The position numbers were made by a program, and so were the translations under genes. Below the pieces are notes generated by a model. That model ran no database searches, was not told the DNA's origin, and was given only the letters and a program-made list of their open reading frames with translations. DNA of 64,000 nt. Source: Opisthorchis felineus (Eukaryota; Platyhelminthes; Trematoda; Opisthorchiida; Opisthorchiidae). Positions 48,820 to 60,339 of the stretch are shown here, one piece after another; the first letter of the stretch is position 1, and the number at the start of each line of letters is the position of its first letter. The DNA lies in contig SJOL01008662.1 in the NCBI GenBank assembly GCA_004794785.1, positions 231,838-295,837 on the forward strand, in the 5' to 3' direction.

Positions 48820-51800
48820 GGTTCCACAATTTTTGTACTGCCCTCCCAGCAGATTCGGGGAGAGAGTTTTGACACCTGACCGAACACTAATCGTGCGCTA
48901 CATCAGTAGTACACACCGTTACTCTGGTGGTCCAGGGCTGTCGGGGTACGCGGTAGACATGTTACCTTTTTTCGAAGAATTCAGACAACCATCTCGGCAT
49001 CCTACCTCAGTCTAATTTCGATCTGCAACCGTCGACTGACCCCAACGAGTTCTAGCCTAGGTTGGACGAGCAGATTCTTATAATGCGAAATAGAAAACAG
49101 TGAAAGTGTTAATGTGATCGGTCTTCACTTCTTATTGATTTTCTTCCAAACCGCTCATTTATCTCTATTATATTTATTTAATTTCCCAATACCGAAGACT
49201 GAAGGTGAAGCGAGGATTCGCTAGTGATTTGTTTCGGTTTAGTATGTCGGTTGAAAGCATATACGTTACAAGTGGTGTGAATTGGTTAACCCTGATTCGT
49301 GTTTTATTGCATAATGAACACGTTATGTCCTATGTACATGCCTTCCCATAGTTTAATAATCCTCAAGGGACAAATGTCTCTCTTTCAGTCCCCACTTTTT
49401 TCGTCAGGTTTTTTCTAGTTTGAACTATATTTCACTCACCATGGATGATCTAATGCTGTTGACCGGACTGGTGTGATACTCAGCTTCTCTGGATTTCCTC
49501 TCTTAATGATATTCTCACTTACTAAGTATTAACCAACACTGCGTACGTAGTCTATTTTGGTGGTAAGCTGTGAAGAGTAAATATTAGTATTGGTTCGGTA
49601 ATAATTGAGGACGAGATGTTTCTTGATTTTCCTGTTTTCTGGGTTGGAGTAACTACCTCATCACTCCGGTACTTAGCGTGGCGGCTGTCCTGCGGTCTTT
49701 GGAATAGAAAGATGGATCTCTTCATAATCGAAAAAGTCATACTCGAAGACTACAATGATAGGTAGTTTCACACTTATTAATACGACCCGACGACTAAGAG
49801 GATCGAATCCTGATGAACCCATCCCACTATGATATATTTATAGCGCCACATGAGAATTTTTATGGTGAACATGCTGGCCGCCCGAGCTCCCTGTATGCAA
49901 CTTCTTATTTGCAGCAAAGCAGTTTTCGTAGACACTCTACCTCCAGTATCAAAAATTGAACATGGTATTTTCAGCGCCTTTCCTCAAGAAGCAACAGTAA
50001 TATCTCTAGTGCTCGACATCTAAAGCTGTTCGTTATCTCCCCTCAAAAGTCAGCAGTTCTGCTGTACTCGATTAGAAGTGTGTTTCCAGGTGGCTTGACC
50101 ATGTGGCGCCTGAATGGTTTTTAACTGCTATGTTAAGCACTGTGGAACATTGGTGTTTACGTGATTTGCTCTTGCACACTGCTTTTAAAAATACAACTTT
50201 CTATAAAGGGGTAAGTGGATGAAGCAAATTTGTGAGCAACGCGAATTCGCTAAGTTCTACTAAGGGCAGTGAGAGCTTTGTTGTATAAAGCCTAGTGCTA
50301 ATGGAGTCCAAATACCCAGCTATTCATTTTAAATATTATTGGACAGCTCTGTGAAAAGGAACCGTTTCCTGTATGAGTAAGAGAGCGCTTCGATTCAGGT
50401 TCCTGTTTTCAGAAAAATTCTCATCGTTTAGTAAGTCAATGTGCGATAGCATTATCACCACGTGCGTTATCACTGAACCTCGTGACCGTGCCTTCAATTC
50501 GATAGAGGTCGTTTACTGAAGAGCTTATGTAATTATTGTTTATGGGCACACTGAAGGTTCAAAGCTAAACAGGAAATAACGTGCGAATTAGTCACCATTT
50601 TGTTCAGAGTCAGGAGTCCATTTGATCAAACAATTTGTGCCCCTATCTTTTGCACATGTAACAAAAACAGTTTGTCCGTTGTATTTTAAGCCCAATTAAC
50701 ATCTTATTGATAGAAGGAAATCTATATGGGAGACACTTTCATGGCAGGTTGTTTGATGGCCTAGATAACAATTAGCCTTCATTACCTGATAGCGTGGGAT
50801 CCCCCGACATATGCCACAATATTGCCAAGTGCATTGGTTATGCTTCGTGTTATGTACCGATAAAAACATCTGGAACGAAGTGAACTGATACCAAGCTGAA
50901 TAACTAAGTTTACAAAACAGACAGCTCCAACTCATCGGTTTGCTTCTAATCTGTCGAATGTTTACAGGTAAAATGGCTGACATCCGTAGTTCTCATCCTA
51001 AAAGGAAGCATAGTTACGGAGAGTGTGTGGCAAAATTAATTCCCCGCAGGTGAAACTAATGTCGTCAAATCTGAACAGATTTTTGGATAACGCTGTGTTT
51101 GATAACTTGACCATAGGACACAGAACCTTGAAATCAGATGCCGAGTCAATGCCTCGCAAAAAAGTGACCGTGCTCTGCTCACTTTTGTTCGCTGAAACTT
51201 TACTAATATCTGTGAAATGTCTAATGTCCAAGTGGTTTGCTGAACTTTAAGTGGCCCAATGTGGACTAGTAACTCGAAACACTGTGGTCAGCAGGTCATT
51301 CGCACATGCTGTGACCCTGTACATACCAAACTATTTATGGTACCATGCTGCATCTTAAGAACAGGATGGTTCTCCTCCCATGATATAGTCTAATAACCAC
51401 CAGAAGAAATCGGGAGTGTATGTGTGTGTATGAGCGCAGCGTGTTAGATACGCCCGGGAAAATCCACTTTGTATGTGCTAAATTAAACCAAACTTGATAA
51501 GTTTACCAGCACTGTGACGTCTTTGACGGGTAAATGCCATTTCACCGAGACGGAAGGCAGAAGAAGACGTAGAATGCACCCTTGGAGTTGTTCCGCCAGC
51601 CATATTTGAAATATACTTCTGATGTTTTACATACGGCCGTTTCCCATAAAATCACATGTACATCATCACATTCACCAGTAAATTTCTTTTCACCATTTTT
51701 CTGAGTGAAAATTAAGGTGACATATCTGCTGACGGTTCTGAGTAACTTCAGTCGCTACGAGCACTCATGATAAAAGGAAACTTCAGTTGCGTTGGTTTGC

Positions 51801-54279
51801 TCTTTCTTGGTGCTTGCTTCTTTACTGTCCCTAAAGGTGTGACTGTAAAATGTCATGAGGCTATTCCTTACTGGTAGAATTTTGTGAGTAAAGAAGGGCC
51901 AAACCTAATATTGTACTTCACCTCACTAGATCAGGGTTTTTGTAAGAATGCCTAATTTCTTACGTCCACGCGTTATGTACATGCGTGCATGCTTGCATGA
52001 TTCAGTCCGACAACTGTACGTATCAATCAGAATCAGTCAAGTAACGCAACACGATTCAAAAACTTTTTCACTGAGGCATCAAGTCTTAGTGACGAATACA
52101 AGCAAATAATACTAATTTTGATATTCCCTTTTACCAGGTGCACAAAGACGCACAAACATACAAGATTAGCCGCTTTCGAGATTGTATCAGCTAGGGTCCA
52201 TGACTAGTCGGGTTCACCCAGAACCACCTCAGAAATTTCGGAACGTTCCGTTTATTTTCAAATATGTCATCTTACGATATTTCTTTATTTGCGTATATTA
52301 TTAAGTACAATACTGAGTTCTCCATCTCTAAAGTGAAAACCGTGGGAAAATACCAACTTCACGGACCACGTTTTTTATGTGTGCGCAGCTCAGCTTTAGG
52401 AGGCTTGACTCCTTTTATCCTCTATAGAAATCAACTCTGACAGTAAATGAAGTATAGTGATGGGAGGTTTTAGGGTTTAGCTGATTAATGTGGATTGTAA
52501 CTTGAGGATTTTTGTGTTGAAACGTAAAAAACTCAGGTTTCGTTTAAAGTGATCCTTGAACATTTATAAGCCACGAAAGATATCCGTGGGAGTCACCAGC
52601 ACAGTAAACATAGTAAACAAAGCTTGGTCCCTGATATTAGGGCATCGTGAGTTTTTATGTAGTGTTCAGGTGCTCACCATGGCACACAACGAAATTCACG
52701 GGTAAAAGGGATAATGGACTGCATCTATTCGTCCAGTAAATGGTTAGGCTACCATCAATTGCCAGCAGGTGACTGGGCCGACCGTTGACCAACGCATGTT
52801 CGAAGGTGGTACTAGCAACTGGACACAGAGGTAGATCCACAACCGGACACAGCCGGTCTCACTAACCCACACTTGTTTAAATCTTACTGACTGATGTGAA
52901 AGGACCCGACAGATGATAAGGAATGCATTTTACTTTCTTCTAGGATGACCGGTCTCAATAAATTTAACACGATGCGCTATAACTTGAACGAACTACTGCA
53001 CGTATAGATAGAATACCGTGTGACTAAAATACAACGCTTGATACTGGCATACGCCTAAGCTAGTGATATATGCTGGTATTAACTGTTTGGTGCGAAGTTG
53101 GTGACAGGATTGGAACCGAAAATTTAGGTTAAAGCGCATTCGAGTTACACTTACGCAAGAATGGTCACCCTACAGAAAAAGAAGATGCATTGTGGGTATC
53201 TCCAGGTATCCTCAAAATAATTCACGGGCAGTCGGATTCTGAATTGTGCCGATTGCTGAGGCCGCTGGAATTCATTCACATAACCAGCTCCGTATTCAGA
53301 AAAAGCGTGTGCTGGCCCACGATCAGCAAAACTACACTCTCACAAGTGGCAATGACGTAATCAATTTTACTGGACAGACAGATCTGTTTCTTTTATCCTT
53401 CTCATCCTTGGGTCTCCTTACAAACACACACTAGTTGTTTGTGTTTCTACATAAGTTCGTTAACTTCAAAAGAAGACCTAGATTTTAATTTCAGGATATA
53501 CACGAAAGAAGAGAGGAAAGAAGAAACTAACACCCAAATACAGTAATAATGCATCACTCTAGAAAAGCGGAATAACAAGGATCTGAAATCAACAGAAAAA
53601 GCAAATTTAATGTTTACCCTCCCAAGCCTGCTGCCTTGTGCTCCGAACTTCTCTTGTGCATATTATAGACCTAGCAAAACTCAATGAATCATCGTTAGGT
53701 CGAAACCGGTGAGAGCATATGAATGCATGTAATCTGTGTTTTCCAAAATGTATGCGAGTTGTTGGGTAAAGCAGCCTAGTTAAATGGCTAGTTGACATCG
53801 TTATCACCCGAAATAATTTACTGAAATACGCATCCAAGATATAAATACAGTTCTCTGGTCAAATACTGTGTAGCATAGGTTGTAACGTACTTCATTTTTG
53901 ATGTGTCATATTTCGACTTAGAATAAATTCATGATCAACTCCAAATGCCCGCTGACATTGAGATAAGACGTAACCCAGAACTTTGTGTTTCTGAGGCTAT
54001 TAAAGACTTTTAGAAGGTGGCGCTTGCAGAATTAAAGTGTATACCCTGACTGCTTGCGTACCATCTAGTGCACGACACATAGGCTTTGATACTTATGGAT
54101 GAATGTCCGTTTGAAGTTTCGATGCTTGTCATTTCATCACTACTTTCTGGCCTGAAGTTCCAACCTACCTTGAGAAACTATAGTGTGCACTGCTGTGAAA
54201 ACCATTTTGTTTTTGCGAATTTCACAGATATGCAAGGTGAGAAACACCGGTAGGTTGACGAAAGTACTTGTTACTCTAT

Positions 54280-54282
<3 letters not shown>
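48820..54282. other. Stretch without recognisable genes
   Basis: About 5.5 kb without a recognised family. The segment 51050-51250 (+) follows an acceptor-like ttaattccccgcag and reads VKLMSSNLNRFLDNAVFDNL up to a stop. It could be a terminal exon, but it has no other support. Confidence 0.45.

Positions 54283-54318
<36 letters not shown>
54283..54318. repeat. (TA)n microsatellite
   Basis: About 18 AT units without interruption. Confidence 0.95.
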
Positions 54319-54320
<2 letters not shown>

Positions 54321-54904
54321 GTTTTGCAGGCTCGCTTTGACGAGTCGAGCCATTGCGAGGAATTCGCCTACGAGCAGAGGACGAAATGCTCTAATAACGA
54401 CTCTGAATGAGAGATCAGAGGAACGTTTTGGCCAACAAATGCAATGGGATTCATTGCTTTCAACCAAAATACGTTTTCAGGTCATAATCTCATATGAATT
54501 TGAATTAAAAGCTTTGACCACTGTTGATAAATGTCTGACCTCTGTGCATATATATTTCGAATACATAATAATCTATGGTAACGCAGTGTCAGTGGGCCAC
54601 CCGATATTATTGATCGGACTGAAATACTGGCCACGAAAAGGCCAGTCCACGGAGTTCACCTAACTGCATCACAATTACAATTCATTTGGTCTGGATCTGT
54701 GTGGCCGCACTGTCATTTTGAAAATTAATGGATCTTAACTGCTTCTCTAGAATCGAAGAGTGATGAAATTTAGTCAATGTCCTAACTTATTGATCGGCTG
54801 TCCTTTACTGTTTCAGGTTTGCCAAGTTGTTTTATGTATGAAATCAGAAACCCGGACCATCAAAGAGCCACCGTCTCGCACTTGACGAGTGTTGGCAGTG
54901 TGAG

Positions 54905-55205
54905 AACTGGAAATATTTAACGGTAATCTCGTCCTTTAAGTGAAGACAACCTACTTTGAAAAGCAGAGAAGCACTGTACAGCTTTTTATCCTTATTGGAA
55001 ATTGTCATTGCGCATCTTACAAAACTCAAGGGAGACTCGATCTCGCAACTTCCTGGCTGGTAGTTTGAAAACTCAACCTTCTGGCCACGATCAGCTGATC
55101 AGCACCGTAACTCACTCCTAGGACATAGCGCCACTTATCCTTCAATCATGGAACCAACATCACGTGGTCATGTGTTGATTGTTCTTTTCATCCATGCGCG
55201 GTAGC
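54905..55205 (-). repeat. Interspersed repeat family B, copy 3
   Basis: Same block order as 26166-26495 on the plus strand: ctcgtcctttaagtgaag, gagaagcactgtacagct, cttattggaaat, actcgatctcgcaacttcctggc, and acgtggtcatgtgttgat. The tRNA-like B box is decayed (the minus strand reads AGATCGAGTCTC). Confidence 0.6.
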
Positions 55206-56455
55206 CCTGACAATGTTTCGCACATTAATTGCGATAAATACGTTAAGCTGCGTCCAGGAACAAAACTAAATGATATCACAAGTCAGCGAAGGCATTTGTG
55301 AATAGCATAGGGAATTTTCGTCGTCCCAGCTGTTGAAGAGCCCAAGGAATCCAAAAAAGGTCCCAAGAGCATTCAATGAACTATTTGCACATCTGGGTAG
55401 CACTGACTGTAATGCCTCATCAAATGTGCGCGAGACGATTGAATTATTGATGACTGACAGACCTATTTGCTAAGAAAAATTATCGTTCTTTCATTTTGCT
55501 CTGATTTATTACAAGGTTGTAAGAACTAATCGAGCTTAGTTAACATCTTCTAGCAAACTTAATCAAGTTGTGTGTCACGGCCAATTCTCTTCTGTATCGG
55601 ATATGATTACCTTACCAATTACCAAAATACGAGGTTACTGACAAGAAACTGAAATAGGTTGAAAAGGATGTTATTAGTTGGCAAGCATCAGTATTGTACG
55701 TTTTCTAATGACTTGGTGTGACTAGGTCTGAGGTTGCAAAAGTTCATCTTTTATCTGTTGGTTCCTCATATTCAGCAGCAGTTTTCTACATATTGACTAA
55801 TTCTGATAGACTATCGATATCTCAGTACTTCTTTATACCTCAGCACAGCAAACAGATATAATTACGGCGACTGAGTACCACATATTCTAAAAAACCAAAC
55901 CTTTTGGGTATATCTGATTTCCTCATGAAAAGAAAAGCGGGTAACGACTTAGAAATCTTCCGCTGTGGGAACATGATACATTTTAGGGTAAAGTAGACTT
56001 ATCGTTCCGAAAAGAGATTTGATCCCATTCAAAGTTATCTCGGCACAATTTCCCTTTTTGACAACAAATGGCTTCACAAGATTCCCATTTTCAATGCTGA
56101 ACCGCCTCTAATTTTGAAGAATAGAAGATCTCAGAAGAACAGTCACCAGTCCAAAAATGTAACTGTTTGCATGATCACGTAAATTTTTCATATGTTTCAC
56201 TGGGAATAAAAAAGGGCAAGTTAAACAGGTCTTAAAGCAATCAAGCTGATAGACAAAGCCGCACTGAAAGCGTAGCAACCAGTAGTGATTGGAAGGATTT
56301 TAGCCCAGATAAAAATTGTCTTTAGCTGAAAACATCAGGATGTATATACTGCAGCTTTCTGTCATTCTAATACAGGAGTGTCAGTGCTTTTTTCAAGCCA
56401 ATCTTCACATGAAATTCTACGGTTGTTTCTAATGATCCCTTATTATTGCTCTTGC
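55206..56455. other. Stretch without recognisable genes
   Basis: Only short open frames; nothing recognised. Confidence 0.5.
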
Positions 56456-56459
56456 TTAG

Positions 56460-56620
56460 GTTTAGCACCCTTTCGATGTAAGGCTGTCCTGCCAACCGAA
56501 GTTAGCACGAGAGCTGAGGTTTTGTCAGGTTGCCTAAACCTAGACAGGTTTAATCGGGACGCCGAAGTTGGATTCGAACTACGGACCTTCTGATTGCGCC
56601 TTAACCACTGAGTCACACAA
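56460..56620 (-). repeat. tRNA-derived SINE, family A copy 5
   Basis: On the minus strand the head reads TGACTCAGTGGTTAAGGCGC (A-box-like) and AGTTCGAATCC (B-box-like, one change). The body word CCTGTCTAGGTTTAGGCAACC follows. The head is well kept, so this is among the better preserved copies. Confidence 0.65.
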
Positions 56621-57164
56621 ACCGAATACCACTAACAATTCTGCTTTGAAGATGCATCGTCACTAGTCGCCCGTCACCGACATTGATGCGTCTTCAGCAA
56701 GGTGAAAGTTCAACTACAAAGTGCTACTTCGATCTTATTGTCCGTATTTTCGGTTACTGTACAGTTAACCAATTGCCACAAATATGTACAGCGATAATAG
56801 TTTAGAAGTTTACGGACTAAATGGCTCTATTGTTTGGATGTTTTGTCTGGTGTGGCAGTATGTAGAAACACAAGGTACAATAATTTGCGCATATTTGGTA
56901 TTTGGTTCAGCTGGTCGCATTCGACTGAGAAACTGAAACAAACGTAACTTTAAGATGTCTATTATACTTTCGGAGTTGGTGAACTTTTGCGGTACCTCAT
57001 AGTTTGAATTGAATGTGGGCACGCAACCTGCCTCTAGTGCTCCAAATAACTCTTTGTGATGAGGACAAGCTGCAAAAAACGGACTTCTTCAGTTGGTCGC
57101 ATCCACCAGGCAAGAGTCGCACGAGACATGTCCTTGCAGTTCGAAATTATTCTAGAGCGTGTGC

Positions 57165-57171
<7 letters not shown>

Positions 57172-57212
<41 letters not shown>
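57172..57212. repeat. (TA)n microsatellite
   Basis: About 20 TA units, preceded by a short gctatatac run. Confidence 0.95.
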
Positions 57213-57214
<2 letters not shown>

Positions 57215-58077
57215 AGCCACCAAACTGTGAAAGATATCTGCAGATGAGTTTGCACTATTTCCTAACAATAGCATCATGTGGCCACTGCACCTGTATCGAT
57301 TATCTGTCAATGACGACCGAAATGGTCTATTTTGAGCAACCTCCGGCGGGTATAGTGTGTTGAGGAAGTGCGATATAACACCACAACGTAAATTTGACGG
57401 ATGATATGACATTCTGAGTGTGTAGTACTGATTAGTTTGACTGATCTGAAGAATTTTTTTGCTAAATTTTTTTGCTGATCTTGTTCCTTCGAGTTCACAT
57501 CGAATTCGTCTTTGCGCAAACGGAAGGTGTACAGCCGTCCGATGTTGTAATCACTACTGCTAGGCCAGCTAGCCACATGTGCAGTGAGTGTTAAGGCAGA
57601 TACCAAAAAGGACAACTGTACTGTACACTCTGAAAGAGTGAAGTCACCTACATCCAATGGTTCCCGGGTGGGTTGGAATATTTGTGCCTATGTGTGGATA
57701 CATTAGTGCCCACTTATCCCACTCCTGCTGCTTCGTTTGCCTGTGATGCTTGGTCGATTATGGGCTCCCAGGTCAGCATGTCGGTTGTACGCCGTGACGA
57801 GTATGTTGGCACCGATCGTAGATAGCATTGCTCCAGTCAACGAAAGCTTTGATGCCACTGTCAGTGGCCTGTGTGACTTAGATCAGTATGTTGTGCAGCC
57901 AGCTTATTTTCCGACAGATATTAAGATGGTTCAGTTCAGTTTATCATCACTAAACCACGTGCCAAATGGTACGTTCGTTCCAGCTGCTACGTTTTCGACT
58001 ACCGAAAAGTGGGAGAGCATGGGAGATACAGCCAAACGTTGGGGGCGATGCCATGTTCAGTTAGTTCAGGAACTTGG

Positions 58078-58375
58078 TAGCTGCGAGCGCTATTGAATGC
58101 GCGACTGAGCCATTTCTTCCAGTGCCATTAAACATTGGTGAGTTGAGTGCCGGAGTCCCCATCCAGGGAGTTGTCAGTTGTTGACCCGACTTAGTTTATT
58201 GTCTGCTGTTTACTTACTTCGGTGCGAGGTCACACACCATCCATCTGTCGGTCGCTTCCCCTTAGCGCACGGCTGGAACAAAAGAGCTCCACGGGGCAGA
58301 CGGTTCGCTGGCATGCGGAGTACATGTCCTAACCTACGCAACCTATGAAGCGACTCCCTCTTTCCTAAAATGATC
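58078..58375 (-). pseudogene. LINE C-terminal remnant
   Basis: The minus strand reads HRLRRLGHVLRMPANRLPRG, then LLFQPCAKGKRPTDGW, a degenerate gap, and LPGWGLRHSTHQCLMALEEM with MAQSRIQ. These are the final conserved blocks of RTE/CR1-like LINE proteins ('LRWLGHVLRMP..RLPRRAL', 'GWKR..GG', 'LPGWGPRD', 'WL..L.DMA..R.QWR'). Frame changes and a stop (in place of W before RS) show decay. It is the same protein family as the fragments at 1-365, 1549-1740 and 29236-31110. The plus-strand frame at 57737-58096 overlaps its end and has no independent support. Confidence 0.7.
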
Positions 58376-58639
58376 TGCAGTACCTCAGCGTTGCTAATTC
58401 AACGTTGTAAATGGGACTGCACCTCACTGTATCAACTGCCGGCTTTTCTTTTTTTATTTATTTCAGTTTCCCAAACACTCACGTACCGTCGGTGCTTGCT
58501 TCTACACGACTGGAGAAATCAAACATTCACGCAAATGTACACGAAATTCGGGGCTTATGTATTGCCAGCATCTACGCTAGAATGGACAGGGAACCAATTA
58601 GCATTTAGTTTGTTTGTAGTGTGAGCAGAATTAGGAGTT

Positions 58640-58725
58640 TTTAATGATGAGTTCGTTTTTTAGGTGAAGCTAATCTATGGGGAAAGCATAGAAGCACTTC
58701 TGATCAATAAAGCAGTATAAGATAC
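58640..58725 (-). repeat. Possible truncated family B copy
   Basis: The plus strand has tttttaggtgaagctaatctatgggg and gcatagaagcacttc, resembling the first blocks of family B at 26195-26245 and 54930-54980. It is short and diverged. Confidence 0.3.
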
Positions 58726-59743
58726 ATTATCGCAGTGTTTACTCAGTCCTTGGTACATGAGTTGACGTCAGTAAACTACTTCAGATTCTTTGCATGGTGG
58801 AGAGTGCAAAGCTGGACGATAGCTCTTTCTGTGGATGCAATGTTTACTCCAAACGATATCGTAAAGTGTTTAGTTCCCTTTGAAACCGAAACAATATAAG
58901 ACATTTTATGAAATGGTTATCTAGAATAGATAAGATGATGTTGAGCTTCCATTACGCGCACTGCTTGATCGTTTGTATGGCCACTGGATCACTTTGTCCG
59001 CACAGCCCACTTTTTCTTTCCAAACCAATTCGGATATAGGGAGCGAGGTCACGGGTGGTTTGGGGTTTTTTTGTCGCTTTTCTGTGTTTCGTGTTAGGAA
59101 TAATCCTATCTGGTAGCCTAAAATGCAACACATACAAAAAGGGAGTGGATTTTTATTTTGGTTTTTGTGTGGACTGAATAGCTGGAAGAACTTCGTTGGA
59201 GTGTCTGTGGAAATCGTTTAACTCACCTGCTTTGGCACTTATGGGGGTATCAGCCACACAACCTTGCCACAATTGCTATTATCGTTTATCAAACGTTTTT
59301 AACTCTACTCACTGCAATACCACTTCAGCGGTTGGTCTGGAACTAAGATCTTTCATTGGGACACCCTGTTGTTTCCGATGTTTCCAATCTCGAATCCGTC
59401 AATTTGACCACATGAGCAGTTATGATGTTTGTGTTTGTTGTCGAGCTCAAAACGCTGAACTACTTGGATCAGTGTATAGATGGCTATCATATTCAGTTTT
59501 CTAATAGAGCACATACTTCGAGAAATGCTACTATGTTTTTCATCTAGCCGAAAATCGCCTGAGTTTAACAGGAGTTTCTCGACAATTTTGTTTCGCTCTG
59601 TACTGCTTTGACCTTAACTGGATTCACGGAATTATCAATTTGGGTGTTAACGATTACGCGACACATTATGATTCATTTTTTTATTTTTGGGAACTTGAAG
59701 CCTTTGAATCAAACTGTCATCTGACTTTTTGGCTCTACAGTGG
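58726..59743. other. Stretch without a firm gene
   Basis: Unclassified. A 102-codon open frame at 59196-59504 (+) has no recognised motif. Confidence 0.4.
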
Positions 59744-59744
59744 C

Positions 59745-60337
59745 CACACAAAAGTGCACAATATAATGATCAGCCTATTTTCCAAGTTTTTATTGACCCA
59801 TTGCCGAGCGAACGAGTAGAATGCGCAAGATCGTACATTCAAAACCTTTTTGGACCTTGTGCAGTACTCTCTCCTTCGTTATCAAAAAGCTCAGTCACAG
59901 TACCACGTGAAGTATTAACCAATTGTTCTTGAACACCTGCACAGTTGGTGGGTGACATTCACCGTCTATGAAAGAAGTACCATAACAAATCAGGCTCCGC
60001 TTGTCGTGTATCGATTCGACAATGTGCGCATTCTGTCGGCGTTAGTTGAGGCCCCTGCAGCATATTACACAACCCAACCACTATTCTATCACTACCTAAA
60101 ACAACTTCTACCAAAGTTCACGACCGTCATGTCTTTTTTAGCAATGGGTGGTGCATCTGAGATGCACCTGCTTGGAGTACAAAGAAATATTTATAAAAGT
60201 GTATGACACTGGTGCCGTAGATAAGTAATTGGGTATGTATTTTTCAGGGCCTGGAAGAGGTACTACCTTTCTATTTCAATACGTCTAAAGATGAATCACT
60301 TTTTGCCGGTCATTCGGTATATTTTTACTCCAGCTAA
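59745..60337 (+). CDS. Candidate 3' exons of an unknown host gene with a short intron
   Basis: From 59745, after acceptor tttttggctctacag, an open segment reads WPHKSAQYNDQPIFQVFIDP onward to a stop near 59931. A second segment from 59948 (after cctgcacag) reads WWVTFTVYERSTITNQAPLV through YHYLKQLLPKFTTVMSFLAM to VQRNIYKS. At 60201 a GT begins a 47-base putative intron ending in tgtatttttcag (60247). The frame then continues exactly in phase for 29 codons (GLEEVLPFYFNTSKDESLF ... FYSS) to TAA at 60335-60337. Without splicing, the frame stops two codons past 60200. Introns under 50 bases are known in flatworms. The junction between the first two segments is out of phase as read here, so either a splice site is misplaced or a base is wrong. 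No family recognised. Confidence 0.35.
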
Positions 60338-60339
60338 TG

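Noticed and set aside
57013..57412. Open frames with long Tyr-Ile repeats here and near 27100 and 54270
   Set aside because: These are translations of (TA)n microsatellites, not proteins.
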